A stretch of DNA of 38,979 nt. Origin: Alphaproteobacteria bacterium 65-37 (GTDB lineage: Bacteria; Pseudomonadota; Alphaproteobacteria; Reyranellales; Reyranellaceae). The stretch spans positions 1-38,979 of the forward strand of contig MKRV01000006.1 in the NCBI GenBank assembly GCA_001897995.1. Reading direction: 5' to 3'. Under the pieces are notes generated by a model that was not told where the DNA came from, searched no databases, and saw only the letters and a list, made by a program, of their open reading frames with translations. Positions 15,411 to 22,951 of the stretch are shown in pieces. Made by a program: the position numbers and the translations under genes. Numbering within the stretch: the first letter of the stretch is position 1; the number at the start of each line of letters is the position of its first letter.

Positions 15411-16124
15411 ATGAGCGAACCCAAGAGCCGCGAAGCCATCAAGGAGAACGTCAAGGTCTGCATGTTCGACCAGTACGGAACGGTGGTCGACATGCAGGGC
15501 GGCCTCACGGCGATCGCCGAACCGTTCCTGCGGAAGAAGGGCTGGAAGGGCAGCGCGAATTCGTTCGTGACCTGGTGGCGGCGCACGCACTTCGAGAACT
15601 CGATGATCGATGCGTTGCTGCATCGCGAGCACACGCCGTACCGCGAGATCGGTCACCGCGCCGTCGCCCACGTCATGGATCGCGCCGGCATCGCTTACAC
15701 CAAAGACGAGGTCCGTTACCTCGTCGGCGAGATCGAGAAGCTGAAGCCATTTCCGGAGGTGCCGGCCGCGCTGGCGAAACTTCACACCCGATACCAGCTT
15801 GTCGTGCTCTCGAACGGCGATCCCGACATGCTCGAGACGGCCAAGCAGTATCACGGGATTGCGTTCGACAAGGTGATCTCGGTGGCGGAGGCCAACTCCT
15901 TCAAGCCGCATGTCGCGACCTACACCAAAGCGGCGGAACTCTGCGGCCTGAAGCCCGATCAGATCCTGTTCGTCGCCAACCATGCCTTCGACTGCATCGG
16001 GGCCAAGGCGGCCGGCATGCGCACCGCCTTCATCGACCGGCGCAGCCGGCCGTTCGGCGAGACCCCGCATCAGCCCGACATCCTCGTGCCGACGATGAAA
16101 GACCTTGCCGATGCGATCGTCTGA
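15411..16124 (+). CDS. HAD type II family hydrolase (2-haloacid dehalogenase-like, divergent active site)
   Basis: The protein has 237 residues from the ATG at 15411 (GAGGAG upstream). It has the HAD nucleophile Asp20 (MFDQYGTVVD), Thr24, a WR pair near 56-57, Ser134-Asn135 (VVLSNGDPDM), Lys165 and Tyr171 (FKPHVATY) and Asp194. At the positions that are Ser and Asn in L-2-haloacid dehalogenases (FLSSNxWD) this protein reads FVANHAFD, with Ala189 and His191. It therefore may not dechlorinate and could act on another small acid or phosphate ester. It overlaps the CoA-transferase gene by 14 bp, so the two enzymes probably serve one pathway. Confidence 0.85.
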   Translation: MSEPKSREAIKENVKVCMFDQYGTVVDMQGGLTAIAEPFLRKKGWKGSANSFVTWWRRTHFENSMIDALLHREHTPYREIGHRAVAHVMDRAGIAYTKDEVRYLVGEIEKLKPFPEVPAALAKLHTRYQLVVLSNGDPDMLETAKQYHGIAFDKVISVAEANSFKPHVATYTKAAELCGLKPDQILFVANHAFDCIGAKAAGMRTAFIDRRSRPFGETPHQPDILVPTMKDLADAIV

Positions 16125-17337
16125 CGGCGAGGCGCTCTCGGGCATCAAGGTCCTCGACCTCTGCCGGGTCGTGTCTGGGCCATTCGCCACAATGCATCTC
16201 GGCGATCTCGGCGCCGACGTCGTCAAGGTCGAGGATCCGCGACACGGCGACGAAAGCCGGCGCTACGGGCCGCCGTTCATCGCGGGGGAGAGCGCCTACT
16301 TTCTCTCGGTCAATCGCAACAAGCGAAGCTGCGCGGTCGACCTGAAGTCGCCCGCCGGCCGCGACGTCGTCCTTGCCTTGGCTGGAGTGGCCGATGTCGT
16401 GATCGACAATTTCCGGCCCGGCACGCTCGACGGGTGGGGGTTGGGTGACGAAGCGCTGCGGCAGGGCAATCCGCGCCTCGTCCGGTGCAGCATCACGGGC
16501 TTCGGCCGCACCGGTCCGGATGCCGACAGGCCAGGCTATGACCTGATCCTGCAGGGCGAGTCCGGGATCATGGACATCACGGGGGAGGCCGATGGCCCGC
16601 CGACCAAGGTCGGGACCTCGATCGCCGACCTGGTGACCGGTCTCTATGCGTCGCAGGCCGTTCTCGCGGCCTTGATGCGGCGGGAACGTACCGGGATCGG
16701 GGGGCGGGTGGACGTGTCGATGCTCGACGCCATGGCGTCGCTGCTCACCTTCAATGCCGGCATGTACTTCGCGTCAGGAGAAAGCCCGAAACGCCGCGGC
16801 AACGTGCATCCCACCATCAGCCCCTACGAGACCTTCCAGGCGAGCGACGGCTGGATCAACCTCGGCGTCGCCAACGACAAGTTCTGGTCGCTCTTCTGCG
16901 ATGTCATCGGCGGCAAGGATCTCGAGGCCGACCCGCGTTTTCGGACGGCGCCGCAACGGGCAGCCAACAGGGCGGATCTTGTCGGCATCCTGAGGCCCAT
17001 CTTCGCCGGGCGAACGCGCGCAGAGTGGCTGGCGGTACTGCGCGGCGCCGGTATTCCGGCGGGCATCATCAGCCGGGTCGGCGAAGTCTGCGAAGCGCCG
17101 CAACTTGTCGAACGCGGCATGGTGCAATCGGCGCCGCATCCGGTGGCGGGCGACGTGCGCTTCGTCGCCCGTCCGGTCCGCTTCGAGGATCGGCCGCCCG
17201 CGCCGTCGACGTCGCCGCCGTTGCTCGGCGAGCATACCGGCGAGGTTCTGTCGGAATGGCTCGGCTGGGATGCCGCTGCTGTCGAGAAGGCGGCCGGCGC
17301 TGGCGCCTTCGGTGCCGAAAAATCGCGAGGCGCATGA
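16111..17337 (+). CDS. CaiB/BaiF-type (family III) CoA transferase
   Basis: The protein has 408 residues. It begins with the family signature (LSGIKVLDLCRVVSGPFATMHLGDLGADVVKVE), then GRDVVLALAGVADVVIDNFRPGTLDGWGL and SITGFGRTGPDADRPGYDLILQGESGIM. The catalytic Asp is expected at 173 (GTSIADLVTGLYA), which forms the acyl-enzyme anhydride. The C-terminal part (RFRTAPQRAANR, GIPAGIISRVGEV) is complete. It transfers CoA between two carboxylic acids; the acids are not identifiable. The ATG at 16111 lies inside the end of the HAD gene in another frame, so translation is coupled. Together with the Bug receptor and SDR it suggests uptake and activation of a small carboxylic acid. Confidence 0.92.
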   Translation: MRSSDGEALSGIKVLDLCRVVSGPFATMHLGDLGADVVKVEDPRHGDESRRYGPPFIAGESAYFLSVNRNKRSCAVDLKSPAGRDVVLALAGVADVVIDNFRPGTLDGWGLGDEALRQGNPRLVRCSITGFGRTGPDADRPGYDLILQGESGIMDITGEADGPPTKVGTSIADLVTGLYASQAVLAALMRRERTGIGGRVDVSMLDAMASLLTFNAGMYFASGESPKRRGNVHPTISPYETFQASDGWINLGVANDKFWSLFCDVIGGKDLEADPRFRTAPQRAANRADLVGILRPIFAGRTRAEWLAVLRGAGIPAGIISRVGEVCEAPQLVERGMVQSAPHPVAGDVRFVARPVRFEDRPPAPSTSPPLLGEHTGEVLSEWLGWDAAAVEKAAGAGAFGAEKSRGA

Positions 17338-17394
17338 CATTGCAACGCTAGGGCCGGAGCAAATTCGGCAGGGGAGGCATTGCGCCATAAAATA

Positions 17395-17410
17395 ATACGT
17401 TATAACGTAT
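17395..17410. promoter_or_regulatory. 16-bp perfect palindrome, candidate Zur box
   Basis: ATACGTTATAACGTAT at 17395-17410 is its own reverse complement, with a GTTATAAC core like that of many proteobacterial Zur operators. It sits 34 bp before the DUF1826 start, in an AT-rich patch of an otherwise GC-rich region. The downstream pair (DUF1826 and a COG0523 GTPase) is a well-known Zur-controlled gene pair. Binding of Zur is inference. Confidence 0.65.
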
Positions 17411-17444
17411 CCATTCTCTTTCCTCTTCTGGAGATCGAAGTCCT

Positions 17445-18116
17445 GTGCCCCATCAAGAGTCGGCCCGCGTGCGGATCGGCCCCGATTTCAGCGCCGTAGC
17501 GGGAGCACCGCGGGTCGTCGAAGGAGCAGGCGAGACGGTCTTGCACCGGATCGGCGACAACAAGGTGGCGCTGGCCATCTGGCATCGAGAGTCCCTCGCA
17601 GGGCTCGAGCGCTGGCTCGATGATCTGCCTGCAGATCGCCTCCCCGTGGGACATTTCATCGGCCCGGCCGCCTGTGTGCCGGCGCGCCTGGAGACGTTCT
17701 GCGATCTTGCGGGCGCCGAGGCCAGCTCCGAACGGCAAGCCTTCGTCGAGGACGTTGCGCGGCTCGCGCGGACTTTCGCCGCGCTGTCCGGAGGCCCTCT
17801 CATCGACTTGCGGCTGGACGCCGTTGCCCACGACTCGTGCTGGCGGTTCCATCGCGACCATGTTGGCTATCGCCTGAATGCGACGTATCGCGGACCCGGC
17901 ACGCAATGGCTCCCGCCGGAGCATTCCGTCCGCGCGCTGCGGTCGCAGCGGCGCTATCGCGGGCCGTTGAACGAGATGCCCCGCTTCGCCGTCGGCCTCT
18001 TCAAAGGTGTTGTACGCGCCGGTGTCGGAGCCATCGTTCATCGATCGCCGCCCGTCGCCGGCAGTGGTCGGACGAGACTCTTTCTTTGCGTGAACGAGGT
18101 GCCCGAAGATGACTAG
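17445..18116 (+). CDS. DUF1826 domain protein
   Basis: The protein has 223 residues with a GTG start at 17445; GGAG lies about 11 bases upstream and no better start exists. It matches DUF1826 in its most conserved part, [30 protein letters not shown] (130-159), rich in His, Asp and Cys and so a possible metal site (Cys132, His136, Asp138, His139). The C-terminal stretch [34 protein letters not shown] is also typical. The biochemical function is unknown; genes of this family are commonly paired with zinc-responsive COG0523 GTPases. It overlaps zigA by 8 bp and follows a candidate Zur box, so it is probably made under zinc starvation. Confidence 0.85.
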   Translation: MPHQESARVRIGPDFSAVAGAPRVVEGAGETVLHRIGDNKVALAIWHRESLAGLERWLDDLPADRLPVGHFIGPAACVPARLETFCDLAGAEASSERQAFVEDVARLARTFAALSGGPLIDLRLDAVAHDSCWRFHRDHVGYRLNATYRGPGTQWLPPEHSVRALRSQRRYRGPLNEMPRFAVGLFKGVVRAGVGAIVHRSPPVAGSGRTRLFLCVNEVPEDD

Positions 18117-19308
18117 GCTGCCGGTCACCGTGCTGTCGGGCTATCTCGGTGCGGGAAAGACGACACTGCTCAATCACGTCTTGAACAACCGCGAAGGTCG
18201 CAAGGTCGCGGTAATCGTGAACGACATGAGCGAGATCAACATCGACGCGGCCCTAGTGCGCCAAGGCGGCGCGGAGCTCAGCCGCAGCGAGGAAAAGCTG
18301 ATCGAAATGTCGAATGGCTGCATCTGCTGCACGCTGCGCGAGGACCTTCTGAAGGAGGTGGAGCGGCTGGCAGTCGAGCGGCGCTTCGACTACCTGCTCA
18401 TCGAATCGACGGGCATTTCCGAGCCGATGCCGGTGGCGGCGACCTTCGAGTTCGAGGACGAAGGAGGCAGGAGCCTGTCCAAGGTCGCCCGGCTCGACAC
18501 GATGGTGACGGTCGTCGACGCCAGCGCCTTTCTCGAAGACTTCAGCTCCGCGGATTTCCTGCGCGATCGCAATCAGACGGCTGAGGCCGAAGACCAGCGC
18601 ACAGTGGTCGATCTCCTGGTCGAGCAGGTCGAGTTCGCCGACGTCATCGTGGTCAACAAGGCCGACCTGGTGCCGGTCGACGATCTTGGCTTCCTCATGT
18701 CCATGCTGCGTCGCCTCAATGCCAAGGCACGCCTCGTCACCAGCGAGTTTGGCCGCGTGCCGCTCGCTGCCGTCCTCGATACCAGGCTCTTCTCCTACGA
18801 GAAGGCCAGCCAGGCGTCGGGGTGGATGCAGGAGATACGCGGCATTCACACGCCCGAGACCGAGACCTACGGCTTCTGGAGCTTCGTCTACAAGGCGCGC
18901 CGGCCGTTCCATCCGGAACGCCTTCATGCCCTGCTGAGCGGCCGTTGGGACGGCGTCATCCGGTCCAAAGGCTTCTTCTGGCTGGCCTCACGCATGGGCA
19001 TTGCAGGGTCGGTCTCCCAGGCGGGCGGCATGCTGCGCCACGAAGCGGCCGGCGCGTGGTGGGCCGCGGTCGATCGCAAGGATTGGCCCCAGGACCCGAC
19101 ATGGCGGGCCAGCATCCGCAGCTCTTTCAAGTCCCCCTATGGCGACCGCCGCCAGGAGATCGTGTTCATCGGCTCGAGGGGGATGGACAAGAGGATTCTT
19201 ACCGAACGTCTCGATGCCTGCTTGCTGACCGACGCCGAGATGGCATTGGGCCCGCCGATTTGGGCACGCTTTGCCGACCCATTCCCGGTGTGGAAGCTGG
19301 CGGCCTAG
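18109..19308 (+). CDS. zigA: COG0523 GTPase, ZigA-type zinc metallochaperone
   Basis: The protein has 399 residues. It has Walker [10 protein letters not shown] (11-19), the metal-binding CICC motif at 71-74 ([14 protein letters not shown]), Walker B region [11 protein letters not shown], and the guanine-specificity motif NKAD (VIVVNKADL). A CobW C-terminal domain follows (about 260-399, [20 protein letters not shown]). Its length and the [11 protein letters not shown] segment fit the ZigA branch better than CobW or YeiR. Such proteins use GTP hydrolysis to deliver zinc to client enzymes when zinc is scarce. It is the second gene of a two-gene operon with DUF1826; it converges with the MFS gene at 19343. 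Confidence 0.9.
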   Translation: MTRLPVTVLSGYLGAGKTTLLNHVLNNREGRKVAVIVNDMSEINIDAALVRQGGAELSRSEEKLIEMSNGCICCTLREDLLKEVERLAVERRFDYLLIESTGISEPMPVAATFEFEDEGGRSLSKVARLDTMVTVVDASAFLEDFSSADFLRDRNQTAEAEDQRTVVDLLVEQVEFADVIVVNKADLVPVDDLGFLMSMLRRLNAKARLVTSEFGRVPLAAVLDTRLFSYEKASQASGWMQEIRGIHTPETETYGFWSFVYKARRPFHPERLHALLSGRWDGVIRSKGFFWLASRMGIAGSVSQAGGMLRHEAAGAWWAAVDRKDWPQDPTWRASIRSSFKSPYGDRRQEIVFIGSRGMDKRILTERLDACLLTDAEMALGPPIWARFADPFPVWKLAA

Positions 19309-19342
19309 ACCAGCCGGCACGCAGCAAAGCGGCCACCTTGGA

Positions 19343-20539
19343 TCAGTCCGCGAGGGCAGCCTGAGGGTGCTGCCGTCGACGGCCCAGCCAGGCGATGGCG
19401 AGTGCCGCGACAGCGAGCCAGGGCAGCAGCAGCATGTTGAGCGTCTGCCAGCCGAAGGTCTGCAGGAGCGCGCCGGCACCGAACGAACAGGCGAGGCCGA
19501 CCGCGAAGATGGTCATGTCGTTCGTCGCCTGGGCACGTCCTTTCTCGGAGCTTCTGTAGGTCGTCGTGAGCAGCGTGGTGCCGCCGATATAGAGGAAGTT
19601 CCAGCCGACGCCGAGCAGCACCAGCCCCAGAGCGAAGGACGGGAATTCCGTACCGGTCAGGGTCATGAGCACGTGACCCGTGAGCAAGGCCACGCCCGCG
19701 AACATGACCCGCAGTACGCCGTAGCGGGCGATCAGCGACCCGGTGAAGAACGACGGCAGGAACATGCCGAGGACGTGGAGCTGGATGACGGTCGCGGCGG
19801 CCGAAAGCTCGTGATGGTGATGCAGCATGGCGATCGGCGTCGCGGTCATGGCGAGGATCATGACTCCGTAGCCGGTCGCCGCGCCGAACAGGGCCACGAC
19901 ATAGGCGGGCTGCGCGACAATGGCTCGCCAGGGCCGACCCTCCGCCGGTTCGCCGCGCGCCGCTTTGGCGGCGGGGATCCGCAGGCCGAGGAGCACGCCG
20001 GCCGCGGCCATGGAAACCGCGGCGAGCAGGAGGAAGGAACCGACATAGGTCGGCTCGAGCAGGGGCCCACCGAAGCGGCCGATTGCCGGGCCCGCCAGAG
20101 CCGCGACGACGCCGCCGCCTAGCACCAGCGAGATCGCACGCGACTGGAAAGCCGCGTCGGCCACTTCACTGGCGGCAAATCGGTAGAACTGTGCGAAGGC
20201 CTGGTAGGCACCAACGAGTAAAGTGCCACAGGCGAGCAGCGCGAGGCTGCCCAGCCATAGACCTGCCGCCGCCACCAGCCCTCCGGTCACGCCCAAGAGC
20301 GCTCCGACGACAAATCCCGTTCGTCGGCCGACGTTCGTCATCCACATGGACGCTGGGAAGGTCGTCGCTGCCGTACCGAGAAACATCGCCGCGATCGGCA
20401 ATGTCGAGAGCTCGGGCCGTGACGTGAGCTGGCCGCCGGCCAGGCCGCCGACCGTCATGACCATGACCGATGCCGTTTGGAACAAGGCCTGCGCGACAGC
20501 AAGAAGCAGCACCTGCCGGTGCATGGGACGGCCGAGCAT
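19343..20539 (-). CDS. MFS transporter, 12-helix, unknown substrate
   Basis: The protein has 398 residues with about 12 hydrophobic helices. Motif A-like sequences are degenerate (WMTNVGRRTGFVVG and IARYGVLRVMF). A His-rich turn, LHHHHELS, lies near the middle after MTATPIAM. The ATG at 20539 has AGAGGA about 8 bases upstream; a second in-frame ATG five codons later is possible. The ligand cannot be told. It is the third gene of a leftward set after the sterol-desaturase-type hydroxylase and the TVP38-family protein (27 bp gap), so it may export or move a lipid-related or stress compound (inference). Confidence 0.88.
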   Translation of the reverse strand: MLGRPMHRQVLLLAVAQALFQTASVMVMTVGGLAGGQLTSRPELSTLPIAAMFLGTAATTFPASMWMTNVGRRTGFVVGALLGVTGGLVAAAGLWLGSLALLACGTLLVGAYQAFAQFYRFAASEVADAAFQSRAISLVLGGGVVAALAGPAIGRFGGPLLEPTYVGSFLLLAAVSMAAAGVLLGLRIPAAKAARGEPAEGRPWRAIVAQPAYVVALFGAATGYGVMILAMTATPIAMLHHHHELSAAATVIQLHVLGMFLPSFFTGSLIARYGVLRVMFAGVALLTGHVLMTLTGTEFPSFALGLVLLGVGWNFLYIGGTTLLTTTYRSSEKGRAQATNDMTIFAVGLACSFGAGALLQTFGWQTLNMLLLPWLAVAALAIAWLGRRRQHPQAALAD

Positions 20540-20566
20540 TGGCAGATCCTCTCAGGGGGAGTCGAA

Positions 20567-21241
20567 TCAGGAGGGAGTCGAACGATTGCGGGCGAGGTAT
20601 TGCCGTATCAGCCTCGGCAGGAATGCGACGGCGGCGAGCAATGCGAGAGCGATGGCGCCATGGCGAATCGCGGTGGCGTTGCCGGCAGCGGCTTCGCGGC
20701 CGGCGTAGCCCAGCCACGTATAGGCCAGCGCGCCCGGCGCCATGCAGACGACGGTGGCCAGGACGTAATGTTTCAGGGAGATGCGGGTCACGCCGAGCGC
20801 GTAGTTGATCAGGTTGAAGGGGAAAAGCGGCACGAGCCGCACGAAGGCGACGAACCGCCATCCTTCCGCTTCCACGCCGGTGATCAGAGGTTCGAGCCGG
20901 CGGCCAGTCCGGCGCCGCACCGCGTCGCCGGCAACGAAGCGTCCGGCAAGGAACGCGGCGGTCGCACCGATCGTCGCACCGGTGAGATTGTACATCGTGC
21001 CCCAGATCGGGCCGAAGAGCAGGCCGCCGGCCAGGCTGAAGACGATGCCCGGCACAAATAGAATCGTGGAGACGGCGAAGAGCGCAATGTGGCCGACCGG
21101 TCCCCAGGGGCCGAGATCGCGCACGAAGCGCTCGATCAGCACCGGATCGACATGGTCACGTTCGAGCATCAGCCAGGTCGCTGCGCTCACGATGGCGAAG
21201 CCGAGGACAATCCGAGGTAGGAGGACCCGCCAGCGCTTCAT
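20567..21241 (-). CDS. TVP38/TMEM64 (DedA-like, SNARE-associated) membrane protein
   Basis: The protein has 224 residues from the ATG at 21241. Membrane segments include RIVLGFAIVSAATWLML and ALFAVSTILFVPGIVFSLAGGLLFG. The family core is GPIWGTMYNLTGATIGATAAFLAGRFVAGD and VRLVPLFPFNLINYALGVT, with a C-terminal TWLGYAG. The PF09335 family is linked to lipid flipping or membrane homeostasis. The start overlaps the stop of the sterol-desaturase-type gene by 4 bp, so they are translationally coupled. The longer frame to 21418 is an antisense-like extension with no conserved content. Confidence 0.9.
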   Translation of the reverse strand: MKRWRVLLPRIVLGFAIVSAATWLMLERDHVDPVLIERFVRDLGPWGPVGHIALFAVSTILFVPGIVFSLAGGLLFGPIWGTMYNLTGATIGATAAFLAGRFVAGDAVRRRTGRRLEPLITGVEAEGWRFVAFVRLVPLFPFNLINYALGVTRISLKHYVLATVVCMAPGALAYTWLGYAGREAAAGNATAIRHGAIALALLAAVAFLPRLIRQYLARNRSTPS

Positions 21242-22080
21242 GCGGCGGGTTCTCGACGGCCCAGCGGATAGCTGCGGTCGTCGTCGTGGAAGGGCTGGAG
21301 CAGCATGCGGTCGAGGCGCAGGTCGCGCGAGCTGCGGAACTGCTCGATGCCGATCGTCATCGCCTCGTGGCCGCCCTGAGGCTCGGCTCGATAGGTGCCG
21401 AATAGGCGATCCCACCAAGGAAGATTAAAGCCGAAGTTGCTGTTGGTCTCGCGCGGCAGGATCGAATGGTGGATGCGATGCATGTCCGGCGTGACGACGA
21501 GCCAGCGCAAGGCACGGTCGAGACGCAGCAGAAGTCGGACATTGCCGTGGTTGAACATCGACGTGGCGTTGAGCAGCACCTCGAAGATCAGCACGGCCTC
21601 CGCAGGGGCGCCGAGAGCCACGACGATGCCGAGTTTGATCGCCAGCGAGAGCAGGATCTCGAGGGGATGGAAGCGAAGGCCTGTGGTCACATCCAGGTCG
21701 AGGTCGGCATGATGCATGCGGTGCAGTCGCCAAAACGCCGGCACGGCATGGAACAGCACGTGCTGCAGGTAGATCGCGAGGTCGAGCAGCACCACGGCCA
21801 GAGCGACCAAGACCCAGGGCGGGGCATTCAGCAGGGACAACAGGCCCCAGCCGCGCGCCTCGGCAAGCAGGGCCACGCCGACGGCGGCAGTTGGAAAGGC
21901 GAGGCGGACAACCATCGTATTGAGGGCGACGATACCGAGATTGCTCGGCCAGCGACGGCGCCGGGGGATCGACGGCTGCCGCCGCGGCGCCCACAGTTCC
22001 CAGAGCGCCATCAGGACGAGAACGCCCATGAAAGCGCCGAGGCGAATTGCAGGTTCAAGAGGGAGCAGGATGTCTGCCAC
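21238..22080 (-). CDS. Sterol desaturase / fatty acid hydroxylase family membrane enzyme
   Basis: The protein has 280 residues from a GTG at 22080 (GGGGA about 8 bases upstream). It is a membrane di-iron enzyme with the eight-histidine pattern: HVLFH (107-111), HRMHH (120-124), His138, His178 (MFNHGN) and HRIHH (201-205). Four or so membrane helices surround them. It should hydroxylate or desaturate a lipid (sterol-like, fatty acyl or hopanoid) using oxygen. The frame is open upstream to 22392, but that part overlaps the divergent ArsR gene and is not conserved. Divergence from the ArsR-rhodanese gene, with dyads between, suggests repression by that protein. Confidence 0.88.
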   Translation of the reverse strand: MADILLPLEPAIRLGAFMGVLVLMALWELWAPRRQPSIPRRRRWPSNLGIVALNTMVVRLAFPTAAVGVALLAEARGWGLLSLLNAPPWVLVALAVVLLDLAIYLQHVLFHAVPAFWRLHRMHHADLDLDVTTGLRFHPLEILLSLAIKLGIVVALGAPAEAVLIFEVLLNATSMFNHGNVRLLLRLDRALRWLVVTPDMHRIHHSILPRETNSNFGFNLPWWDRLFGTYRAEPQGGHEAMTIGIEQFRSSRDLRLDRMLLQPFHDDDRSYPLGRREPAA

Positions 22081-22130
22081 GTTATGATCCCCGACGAGGC
22101 GGGCTTGACGAAGGAGGTCCGTCAATCCAA

Positions 22131-22159
22131 CATTCCATAAAATACTGGAATGATCCAGT
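22131..22159. promoter_or_regulatory. Overlapping dyads, candidate ArsR-type operator
   Basis: CATTCCA (22131-22137) and TGGAATG (22146-22152) are perfect inverted arms around an 8-base AT-rich spacer. A second dyad, ACTGGA (22144-22149) and TCCAGT (22154-22159), overlaps the right arm. The site ends 12 bp before the ArsR-rhodanese ATG and is 50 bp from the divergent hydroxylase start. This is a typical place for an autoregulatory ArsR operator. Confidence 0.55.
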
Positions 22160-22171
22160 GAAGGCCGGCAG

Positions 22172-22846
22172 ATGTCAACAGAGAATCCCAAACAGATCCT
22201 GTTCACCCAGTTCGCGGCGGTGGCGAAGGCGGTCGCCCATCCGCATCGGCTCGAGCTTCTGGAGCAGCTTGCGCAAGGCGAACGCAGCGTCGAAGTGCTA
22301 GCCGATCGTGTCCGCGCGACAGTCACCAACGCGTCCCAGCACCTGCAGCACATGCGCCGCGCCGGACTGGTCGCCGCCCGACGCAGCGGCAAGTTCGTCT
22401 TCTATCGACTGGCCGACGATGCCGTCCTGGACCTCGTGGCGGCACTGCGGCGCGTCGCGGAAACGCAATCGGCCGAAGTCGATCGCGTGGTTCGCGGCTA
22501 CTTCGATCAGCGGGATACTCTGGAGCCGGTGACGCGAACGGAGCTGATGGAGCGTCTGCAGGCAGGGCTGGTCACGGTGCTCGATGTCAGGCCGGCCGAC
22601 GAGTTCGCGCTCGGCCATGTGGCAGGCGCGATCAATCTTCCTCTTGTCGAGCTCGAACGGCGCCTGGCGGATCTCGACTCCAAGCACGAGATCATCGCCT
22701 ATTGCCGCGGTCCGTACTGTGTCCTGTCCTATGAAGCGGTGGCGCGGCTGCGGGCGCGTGGCTTCAGGATCCGCAGGCTCGAGGACGGCTATCCCGAATG
22801 GCGCGCCGCGGGCCTGCCTGTCGAGGCTGCTTCCCCGAGCGCTTGA
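22172..22846 (+). CDS. ArsR-type regulator fused to a rhodanese domain
   Basis: The protein has 224 residues. Residues about 10-95 are an ArsR/SmtB winged helix (AVAHPHRLELLEQLAQGERSVEVLADRV, ASQHLQHMRRAGLVAARRSGKFVFYRL). Residues about 119-217 are a rhodanese domain (VTVLDVRPADEFALGHVAGAINLPL) with the active-site loop CRGPYC: Cys178 is the expected sulfur carrier and Cys183 a second thiol. The two domains suggest a repressor that reads sulfane sulfur or thiol oxidation through the rhodanese cysteines (inference from the fold; related two-domain regulators exist). The winged helix has no clear metal-binding cysteine set. It is divergent from the lipid hydroxylase operon. Confidence 0.92.
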   Translation: MSTENPKQILFTQFAAVAKAVAHPHRLELLEQLAQGERSVEVLADRVRATVTNASQHLQHMRRAGLVAARRSGKFVFYRLADDAVLDLVAALRRVAETQSAEVDRVVRGYFDQRDTLEPVTRTELMERLQAGLVTVLDVRPADEFALGHVAGAINLPLVELERRLADLDSKHEIIAYCRGPYCVLSYEAVARLRARGFRIRRLEDGYPEWRAAGLPVEAASPSA

Positions 22847-22951
22847 GCCGGCGGTCGTGCGGGCCGTCGAGCGCCCCCTTGTGGCCTGGACGGGGATCCG
22901 TGCCTACGATGCGCAGGCTGAAGAGAAGCCTAGCCGTCGAAAGGTATTGCC

